Assembly: GCA_020350905.1 (NCBI GenBank)
Contig: CP070843.1
Span: 1,266,895-1,272,504 of the forward strand
Source: Deltaproteobacteria bacterium
GTDB taxonomy: Bacteria > Desulfobacterota > Syntrophobacteria > BM002
Direction of reading: 5' to 3'
Length of the DNA: 5,610 bases
This document shows, one piece after another, positions 1 through 4,905 of the stretch. Position 1 is the stretch's first letter. The number at the start of each line of letters is the position of its first letter. The position numbers and the translations under genes are program-made. Below the pieces are notes generated by a model. It did not search any database, had not been told where the DNA came from, and worked only from the letters and a program-made list of their open reading frames with translations.

Positions 1-151
1 AGCCGAACATGTCTGGGACTATGACTTCGATCCCATGACCAATGTCATTGACGTGTACGTCAACTACTTGAGAAAGAAGATTGACGCCGGTCGGGAAACG
101 AAGCTGATCCACACAGTCCGCGGGGTGGGCTATGTGATGAAAGTGGAGTAG
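1..151 (+). CDS. OmpR-family response regulator, C-terminal end (5' partial, CusR/CopR-like)
   Basis: This is the last 49 residues of a two-component response regulator; the first complete codon is at base 2 and the TAG stop is at 149-151. The visible part is the end of the winged-helix DNA-binding domain: VWDYDFDPMTNVIDVYV forms the transactivation loop and start of the recognition helix, LRKKID ends that helix, and IHTVRGVGYVM is the C-terminal hairpin (wing) found in nearly all OmpR/PhoB proteins. The TNVIDVYVNYLRKKID and KLIHTVRGVGY wording is closest, from memory, to CusR/CopR-type heavy-metal regulators, but this end is too conserved to fix the ligand. The receiver domain with its phospho-Asp lies outside the window. 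The regulator would bind promoter DNA when phosphorylated by the kinase encoded 3 nt downstream. Confidence 0.93.
   Translation, partial: AEHVWDYDFDPMTNVIDVYVNYLRKKIDAGRETKLIHTVRGVGYVMKVE
145..148 (+). promoter_or_regulatory. Ribosome binding site of the sensor kinase, inside the regulator's last codons
   Basis: GGAG lies 6 nt before the ATG at 155 and is embedded in the final sense codons of the response regulator. It supports the ATG at 155 as the kinase start. It also implies translational coupling, because ribosomes terminating at 149-151 are already over this site. Confidence 0.7.
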
Positions 152-154
152 TTC

Positions 155-1564
155 ATGCTCATTCGATCCATCGGGGCAAGACTCACCATCTGGTACACCA
201 GCCTGCTCACCTTGACCTTCCTTATTTTAGGGGGCACCGCCTATGGACTCTTGGCATACAGTCTCTCCCGCGACATGGACACAGCCCTGAATGGCGTTGC
301 TCAGGTGTTGGCCCAACGAGCCCTGGTTGAAGGCAGTGCAGTGGTTCCTTCCGACATTGATGACCTCTTCCGGCGCTTTTTTGGATTCTCACCGTTGGAG
401 CGGCACATTGAGATGTTCGATCCGCTGGGCCGGCGAGATCCTCGTCAGCCTCCATCCCGCTCAAGCCAGCTACCCCTGAGCCCCGAAGCCCTGAAGAATG
501 CCTCGCAAGGGTTACCCACCTTCGAGACTGTTGCCTCCACTGGCCCCTATCCGGCAAGGGTTCTGACCATGCCGGTGATGCGGGCTGGCCGCGTGATTAA
601 CCTGGTTCAGGTGGGGATGTCGCTGGATAACATGTACAAGACGCGCCGTCGTTTTCTCCTGATCATGGCAGCCGTTCTTCCTTTTGGTTTGCTGCTGGCG
701 GGTGGCGGTGGATGGCTGTTGGCCCGCAGGGCCCTCAAGCCGGTGGATAGAATGACACAGGCAGCGCGGCGCATCAGTGGGGAGCACCTGGACGAACGTC
801 TGCAGGAGACGGGAAGTGGCGATGAATTGGACAGGTTGGCGAAGACACTGAACGATATGCTCGGTCGGCTGGATGATGCCTTTCATCAAATGCGCCAGTT
901 TAGTGCCGATGCTTCCCACGAACTTCAAACACCCCTCACTATCCTGAAAGGCGAGATGGAAGTAGCTCTCCGCTCGCCGAGGAGCTCTGAGGAATATCAA
1001 CGTGTTCTCAAGAGCGGGCTCGAGGAGATTGACAGGATCAATCATTTGGTAGAGGGCCTTCTGCTGCTCGCTCGCGCCGACGCCGGGGTGCTGCGGCTGG
1101 ACCTGCGGTTGGTGGAGTTGAAGGAGCTTTTACAGGAGATCTGTGAACAGATGAAGGTGGTGGCAGATGACCATTCCATTAGCCTCAACTTGAACGTGCT
1201 GGAGACTGTTTCTGTGCAGGGAGATCGAGAGCACCTTAGGAGGCTTCTGTTAAACCTGGTGGACAACGCCATAAAATACACCCCAGAAGGTGGGAGCGTC
1301 ACTCTATCTCTTCAATCTGAAAAAGATTGGGTGTCCCTGAGGATCTCTGATACGGGCATTGGCCTTTCCAAAGACGAGCAAAAGCTGATCTTCAGCCGCT
1401 TTCACCGAGCTACCGAGACGCGCTCCAGAGACGCAAAGGGCGTCGGTTTGGGGCTGAGTATCGCCTGCTCCATCGCCGAGGCCCATGGGGGAAGAATCCA
1501 GGTTGAAAGCACCCCCGGCCAGGGCAGCACTTTTACGGTTCTTCTTCCTCAGACGCAAGCCTAA
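155..1564 (+). CDS. Two-component sensor histidine kinase (HAMP-HisKA-HATPase_c; CusS-like)
   Basis: A complete 469-aa inner-membrane sensor kinase, partner of the response regulator whose stop is 3 nt upstream. Domain order: transmembrane segment at about 11-36, periplasmic sensor region about 38-165, second transmembrane segment about 167-190 (rich in Leu and Gly), HAMP linker about 188-241, HisKA dimerisation domain with H-box SADASHELQTPLT and phospho-acceptor H255, then the ATPase domain. The ATPase motifs are all present: N-box NLVDNAIKYT with N371, G1 box DTGIGL (399-404), F-box FSRFH (413-417) and G2 box GVGLGL (429-434). It is therefore likely to be catalytically active. Length and layout match the CusS/CopS heavy-metal kinase group, an inference supported by the CusR-like partner. 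The periplasmic part has only one His (H84) and no Cys, so metal sensing is not shown. The TAA stop lies within the first unit of a downstream tandem repeat. Confidence 0.95.
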   Translation: MLIRSIGARLTIWYTSLLTLTFLILGGTAYGLLAYSLSRDMDTALNGVAQVLAQRALVEGSAVVPSDIDDLFRRFFGFSPLERHIEMFDPLGRRDPRQPPSRSSQLPLSPEALKNASQGLPTFETVASTGPYPARVLTMPVMRAGRVINLVQVGMSLDNMYKTRRRFLLIMAAVLPFGLLLAGGGGWLLARRALKPVDRMTQAARRISGEHLDERLQETGSGDELDRLAKTLNDMLGRLDDAFHQMRQFSADASHELQTPLTILKGEMEVALRSPRSSEEYQRVLKSGLEEIDRINHLVEGLLLLARADAGVLRLDLRLVELKELLQEICEQMKVVADDHSISLNLNVLETVSVQGDREHLRRLLLNLVDNAIKYTPEGGSVTLSLQSEKDWVSLRISDTGIGLSKDEQKLIFSRFHRATETRSRDAKGVGLGLSIACSIAEAHGGRIQVESTPGQGSTFTVLLPQTQA

Positions 1565-1615
1565 AATGCCTAAAATGTCTAAAGTGAGCTAAAATGAACT
1601 AAAGTGCCTAAAATA
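1560..1615. repeat. Tandem array 1: six degenerate 9-10 bp units, consensus NNCTAAARTG
   Basis: Six head-to-tail units are visible: CCTAAAATG (1560-1568), CCTAAAATG (1569-1577), TCTAAAGTG (1578-1586), AGCTAAAATG (1587-1596), AACTAAAGTG (1597-1606) and CCTAAAATA (1607-1615). The core CTAAA is invariant, and the variation falls in the two leading bases and in the R of ARTG. The array starts within the last codons of the kinase gene and contributes its TAA stop. Function is unknown; it is too short and regular to be a CRISPR. Confidence 0.85.
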
Positions 1616-1623
1616 CAATAAAA

Positions 1624-1704
1624 CCTACAATCTTAAATTCTTAATTTCCTAATTCCTTAATCCCTCAATCCCCAATCTGCAATCTCAAATCTTAAATCAT
1701 AAAT
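1624..1704. repeat. Tandem array 2: about eleven 7-8 bp pyrimidine-rich units ending in AAT
   Basis: The stretch divides without gaps into units of 7 or 8 bases that all end in AAT: CCTACAAT, CTTAAAT, TCTTAAT, TTCCTAAT, TCCTTAAT, CCCTCAAT, CCCCAAT, CTGCAAT, CTCAAAT, CTTAAAT and CATAAAT. The leading bases are nearly all pyrimidines on this strand, giving a strongly strand-asymmetric, near-helical-period sequence. It has no open reading frame of note. Function is unknown: it could be a slippage-generated intergenic repeat or a phased A-tract-like element. Confidence 0.75.
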
Positions 1705-1710
1705 CTCCCC

Positions 1711-1738
1711 TGTGCCTTGCACCTTGTGCCTTGCGCCT
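1711..1738. repeat. Tandem array 3: CCTTG units with a perfect 10-bp direct repeat
   Basis: CCTTG recurs three times at 7-bp spacing (in 1711-1719, 1720-1726 and 1727-1733), followed by a partial CGCCT. TGTGCCTTGC occurs exactly twice, at 1711-1720 and 1725-1734. It follows array 2 after only a few C residues, so three different short-period arrays lie back to back in one gap. Confidence 0.7.
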
Positions 1739-1746
1739 CTCATTTT

Positions 1747-1762
1747 ATTAGAAACTTCTAAT
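1747..1762. repeat. 16-bp inverted repeat (ATTAGAA-AC-TTCTAAT)
   Basis: Two perfect 7-bp arms separated by 2 bp, just downstream of the tandem arrays and about 150 bp before the sigma factor start. The 2-nt loop is too tight for a good hairpin, so a dimeric regulator site is more plausible than a terminator. In so AT-rich a stretch chance occurrence is quite possible. Confidence 0.4.
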
Positions 1763-1824
1763 CTCCAATTAATCCTCCTTTAATGTTCACTCCTTATCTT
1801 TATGACCACAAAAGCGCATGGATC

Positions 1825-1836
1825 GCCGCCGGCGGC
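1825..1836. repeat. 12-bp perfect GC palindrome (GCCGCCGGCGGC)
   Basis: A self-complementary, fully GC 12-mer that stands out against the AT-rich sequence before it. It lies in the 5' region of the sigma factor gene, about 75 bp before its ATG. It may be a protein-binding site or chance; there is no spacer for a hairpin loop. Confidence 0.35.
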
Positions 1837-1895
1837 CACGTATTCTGGCTACCGATGCGGCTCAAGAACATAGGGACCTAGAAAAGATTGACAAA

Positions 1896-1901
1896 GAGAG
1901 G
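1896..1901 (+). promoter_or_regulatory. Ribosome binding site of the sigma factor gene
   Basis: GAGAGG sits 8 nt before the ATG at 1910. An in-frame TGA at 1889-1891 rules out any longer start, so this site and that stop together fix 1910 as the start. Confidence 0.6.
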
Positions 1902-1909
1902 CTCACAAA

Positions 1910-3280
1910 ATGTCCGGCAAAGAGAAGAAGAGTAAACGAGGTGTGAGGGGGCCGGAGGAATACCGGGATACGGGTAAAGATGCCCAGGAGCAAATGTCGT
2001 GTTCGGAAAAGGATCATGATGGTGATTTCCTCAGGCTCTACTTCTGTACTATGCCACGGATACCTATCTTGACTTATGAAGAAGAGGTTCAACTCGCAAA
2101 GCGAATCGAAGCTGGTCGTGCGGAAATCGCCCAGGTGGTGCTCCGCTATCCCATGGTCATCCGGGAGGTTAGGGGGCGGTTAGAAGAAAAGCACCTGGGT
2201 TCGGTTCGTCTACAAATCGACCTTAGCGATCATCATGTCGACCACACTGTTCAGGAACTCGAAACCTATGTGGAACGTATTGGTGAGGCTGAGAAGGTCA
2301 TTCAAAGGTGTAAGGGGGAATTAGGCCTCTCTCCGACAAGAACTGAAAAACTGTTTCGCCTCCTTGACATCAATCCCCGGGAGGCAGAAAGGCAGCTGTC
2401 TTATAGCGGGATTCCTCCGGACAAATTCCACAGGATTCGAGAGATGATGGAACTTGCCTCAGAGGCAATTCATCGGGTGGAGTTGAAAGCTTGGGCTTCC
2501 AGATTCCAGCTCAAAGATGACCTGGAGAGGGTGCTTGCAGCTCAGGCAGAAGTCAAGGCCGCTAAACAACAATTCATAGAGGCAAATCTCAGATTGCTAA
2601 TAAGCATTGCTAGGAGGTACACCAACCGGGGACTTCATTTAATGGACTTAATCCAGGAGGGGAACATCGGCCTTATGCTAGCCGTGGATAAGTTCGACTA
2701 TCGTCGGGGGCACAAGTTCAGTACCTACGCCTTCTATTGGATTCGGCAGAAAATCACCCGCGCCATCCAAGAACAAGCGCGAACCGTTCGGGTCCCAGTT
2801 CACTTGATCGAGACAATCCATAGGATGCGCCGGACTGCGCGAGAGTTGATCTCAGAGATAGGTCGGAGCCCTACCCCTGAGGAGATTGCCAAAAAGATGG
2901 CACTCCCTGAGCCCAAGGTGAAGAAAGTCATTGAGATTGCCGAAAGGAGCCGCACCATCTCACTGGAAAGTCCAATTGGTGATGGTGAAGCTCTGCTGAA
3001 GGATTTTATTGCGGACGAGGATGGCGTCACCGCAGAAGAGGCTGCAATTCAAAAGAACCTGGCGGAACAGCTGCAAATGACGTTAGCAACCCTCAGCACT
3101 CGTGAAGAGAAAGTATTGAGGAGACGCTTCGGAATAGGAGAGGAGACAGGGCGCACGCTCCAAAAGGTGAGCGAGGAATTCAGCGTGACCCGGGAACGCA
3201 TCCGCCAGATCCAGGTCAGAGGTATTGCAAAACTGAAGAAAGCCGCGCGGAGGAAAAGATCTGACTTCCTCGGAAGGTGA
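1910..3280 (+). CDS. RpoD-family (sigma-70 group 1/2) RNA polymerase sigma factor, lacking region 1.1
   Basis: A 456-aa sigma factor that directs RNA polymerase to promoters. Region 1.2 is at about 37-70 (DFLRLYFCTMPRIPILT, then EEEVQLAKRIEAG). A variable segment at about 75-220, shorter than E. coli RpoD's, precedes region 2 at about 222-300 (NLRLLISIARRYTNRGLHLM, DLIQEGNIGLMLAVDKFDYR, KFSTYAFYWIRQKITRAI). Region 3 is at about 301-366 (RSPTPEEIAKKM, and a DFIADED finger), and region 4 at about 385-445 with the HTH TRERIRQIQ (427-435), which keeps the Arg/Glu/Arg that contact the -35 box. The -12 readers Gln280 and Thr283 are kept, but the usual ATWWIRQ is AFYWIRQ here. The N-terminus is short, basic and charged, with no acidic region 1.1. 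It could be an alternative RpoD paralogue (group 2) or the housekeeping factor; the missing 1.1 favours the former. A protease gene follows after 69 nt. Confidence 0.93.
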   Translation: MSGKEKKSKRGVRGPEEYRDTGKDAQEQMSCSEKDHDGDFLRLYFCTMPRIPILTYEEEVQLAKRIEAGRAEIAQVVLRYPMVIREVRGRLEEKHLGSVRLQIDLSDHHVDHTVQELETYVERIGEAEKVIQRCKGELGLSPTRTEKLFRLLDINPREAERQLSYSGIPPDKFHRIREMMELASEAIHRVELKAWASRFQLKDDLERVLAAQAEVKAAKQQFIEANLRLLISIARRYTNRGLHLMDLIQEGNIGLMLAVDKFDYRRGHKFSTYAFYWIRQKITRAIQEQARTVRVPVHLIETIHRMRRTARELISEIGRSPTPEEIAKKMALPEPKVKKVIEIAERSRTISLESPIGDGEALLKDFIADEDGVTAEEAAIQKNLAEQLQMTLATLSTREEKVLRRRFGIGEETGRTLQKVSEEFSVTRERIRQIQVRGIAKLKKAARRKRSDFLGR

Positions 3281-3334
3281 GCTCCAACCGATTTTGTCAG
3301 GAACAGGAAAGATTTAACAAAACATCATATCAAC

Positions 3335-3342
3335 AAAGGAGA
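3335..3342 (+). promoter_or_regulatory. Strong ribosome binding site of degP
   Basis: AAAGGAGA lies 7 nt before the ATG at 3350, a near-ideal Shine-Dalgarno that fixes the start. It is clearly stronger than the site of the sigma factor gene upstream, consistent with higher protease synthesis even if the two share a transcript. Confidence 0.8.
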
Positions 3343-3349
3343 AACTGAA

Positions 3350-4843
3350 ATGAACAACAAATTAGGAGTAAAAGTGAGAAGTAGACGATTTAGACCGAAG
3401 GCAATCATGGCTATCGGCCTTCCCTTTCTGGTGGCCGGGCTGTTGATGGCTTCAGGCCTCAACTGGACAAAAGCCTCAGTGGCTGATGACCTCACCAATG
3501 GACCTCATGTATCCACCAATTCACCACCGGTGATGCCGAGTTCCTTTGCCGAGTTGGCGGACAAACTGAGCCCGACAGTGGTCAATGTCAAGGTAACCAA
3601 GATCGAAAAGGCTACCTTTCACAGACCTCAAATGCCAGAGGGCCCCTACGGGGACTTTTTCGAGCGGTTTTTCAAAGAGATGCCCCGCATGCCTGAGAAC
3701 CACAGAACACAGGGAGCAGGATCCGGAGTCATCATCAGCAAAGATGGCTACATCCTCACCAACAACCATGTGGTTGAAGGTGCCAAAGAGGTAACCGTCA
3801 CCCTGGCCAATAAGAAAGAGTACAAGGCCCAAGTTGTAGGACGCGATCCCAAAACGGATCTCGCCGTACTGAAAATTAAGGCAAAGAAACCTATTCCTTC
3901 CGCCTCCATGGTCGACTCGGAGCACCTGAAGGTCGGTGATTGGGTTGTGGCCATTGGCAATCCTTTTGGCCTGAGCCACACCGTAACCTCGGGAATTGTC
4001 AGCGCCAAAGGACGTGTCATCGGTGCCGGGCCTTACGATGACTTTATCCAGACCGATGCCTCCATCAATCCCGGGAACTCTGGTGGTCCCCTGTTCAACA
4101 TGAGTGGTGAGGTGGTAGGGATCAACACTGCCATCATTCCCTATGGCCAGGGCATCGGCTTTGCCATCCCGGTGAACACGGCCAAACCCTTGATTCCCCA
4201 GTTGGTGACCAAGGGCGAGGTAACCAGAGGCTACCTCGGGGTCAGCATCCAAACCATCACCCCTGATCTCGCAAAGGCACTGAAGGTCGAGGACCGTGAA
4301 GGCGCCCTGGTGGCTGATGTTGTTTCGGGCAGTCCAGCGGACAAGGGTGGAATCGAGCGTGGCGACATCGTTATTGCTTATGACGGCAAGGCTGTAAAGG
4401 ACAGCCACGACTTGCCTGCCATGATTGCTGCAACTCCTGTGGATGAAAAAGTTACGGTAACCGTTCTTCGCGATGGTAAAGAGCATAAGCTTTCCATGAA
4501 GGTGGGAAAGCTGCCATCCGAGGAAGCCAAGCTTGGGAAGTCTGTCCAGCCGGCCAAGAGTAAGTGGGGACTGCAGCTCCATGATCTGGATCCCCAGATA
4601 GCCCAACAGCTTCGGGTCAAGGCTGACCAGGGCGTCGTAGTCGTCGGAGTGGAGCCAGGGAGTCCCGCAGCTGAAGCTGGTATCCAGGAGGGTGACGTTA
4701 TCGTTGAGGTGGACCGTCATTCGGTTAATTCGATCAACGAAGTCAAGGAAAAAATCGACGAGTCCGAGGACAAAGACAATCTGTTGCTGCTGGTGCAAAG
4801 AGAAAATGGAAAGTTCTATGTGCCTTTAGAGCAGCAAGGATAA
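3350..4843 (+). CDS. degP: Periplasmic Do-type serine endoprotease (DegP/DegQ/HtrA/MucD family)
   Basis: A complete 497-aa HtrA-family protease and chaperone that degrades or holds misfolded envelope proteins. The basic N-terminus and hydrophobic stretch at about 17-37 form a signal sequence, with possible cleavage after Ala45 in KASVA. The trypsin-like domain (about 65-285) has the full triad: H140 in TNNHVV, D170 in KTDLAVLKI and S244 in GNSGGPL. Two PDZ domains follow, at about 290-386 (opening with GYLGVSIQ) and about 403-492 (opening with WGLQLHDL). Two PDZ domains separate it from DegS, which has one. The short LA-loop region with DFFERFFKEMP resembles DegQ/MucD more than E. coli DegP, so the symbol is a family label. 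Length is slightly above the 455-474 aa of the E. coli members. It lies 69 nt after the sigma factor gene and is followed by a hairpin, so the two may be one unit. Confidence 0.96.
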   Translation: MNNKLGVKVRSRRFRPKAIMAIGLPFLVAGLLMASGLNWTKASVADDLTNGPHVSTNSPPVMPSSFAELADKLSPTVVNVKVTKIEKATFHRPQMPEGPYGDFFERFFKEMPRMPENHRTQGAGSGVIISKDGYILTNNHVVEGAKEVTVTLANKKEYKAQVVGRDPKTDLAVLKIKAKKPIPSASMVDSEHLKVGDWVVAIGNPFGLSHTVTSGIVSAKGRVIGAGPYDDFIQTDASINPGNSGGPLFNMSGEVVGINTAIIPYGQGIGFAIPVNTAKPLIPQLVTKGEVTRGYLGVSIQTITPDLAKALKVEDREGALVADVVSGSPADKGGIERGDIVIAYDGKAVKDSHDLPAMIAATPVDEKVTVTVLRDGKEHKLSMKVGKLPSEEAKLGKSVQPAKSKWGLQLHDLDPQIAQQLRVKADQGVVVVGVEPGSPAAEAGIQEGDVIVEVDRHSVNSINEVKEKIDESEDKDNLLLLVQRENGKFYVPLEQQG

Positions 4844-4854
4844 AACTCCTCACT

Positions 4855-4886
4855 GAGGGGGCGGCTGCTTGTTCAGTCGCCCCCTT
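4855..4886 (+). terminator. Strong GC hairpin after degP, likely terminator with a poor U-tract
   Basis: GGGGGCGGCTG (4857-4867) pairs with CAGTCGCCCCC (4874-4884) around a 6-nt CTTGTT loop. That gives 11 pairs including one G-U, and an A-T and a G-T pair can extend it to 4855-4886. The stem is strong and starts 11 nt after the degP stop. The bases that follow (TCATCGATT) are not a proper T-run, so it may terminate incompletely or mainly protect the degP mRNA 3' end. Confidence 0.75.
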
Positions 4887-4905
4887 CATCGATTAGAGAT
4901 GAAAC

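Larger units (their letters stand above)
1565..1909. other. 345-nt intergenic region between kinase and sigma factor genes
   Basis: No supported gene lies here. The first half, to about 1738, is taken up by three short tandem arrays. The rest is AT-rich to about 1810 and abruptly GC-rich at 1815-1860, then leads into the sigma factor's ribosome binding site. The promoter of the sigma factor gene should lie here if it is not read through from the kinase, but I could not pick a convincing -35/-10 pair. No Rho-independent terminator for the two-component operon is apparent. Confidence 0.7.

Noticed and set aside
512..1045. A 177-codon antisense frame inside the kinase gene
   Set aside because: It lies wholly within the coding region for conserved kinase domains. 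Its product is rich in Gln, His and Arg with no family resemblance.
1560..1738. CRISPR array
   Set aside because: Units are 7-10 bp and directly abut with no spacers, so the repeat-spacer architecture is absent.
1765..1805. Sigma-70 promoter for the sigma factor gene around TATCTT
   Set aside because: No acceptable -35 lies at the right spacing, and AT-rich sequence throws up such -10 look-alikes often.
1888..1893. TTGACA as a -35 promoter box
   Set aside because: It is only 16 nt before the sigma factor ATG, leaving no room for a -10 box and leader.
3294..3318. A degP promoter with TTGTCA as -35 and TTTAAC as -10
   Set aside because: The spacer would be only 13 nt and no better -10 lies at 16-18 nt. 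Nothing matches ECF or heat-shock consensus well.
3380..3400. Twin-arginine (Tat) signal in the protease N-terminus
   Set aside because: SRRFRP has the Arg pair but not the following spacing and hydrophobic residues of the Tat motif. Do proteases are normally Sec-exported.
3521..4798. A 425-codon open frame on the - strand, antisense to degP
   Set aside because: degP is unmistakable on the + strand with a full catalytic triad and two PDZ domains. The antisense product shows no recognisable domain and has the Gly/Asp/His/Leu mix typical of reverse-complemented codon bias.
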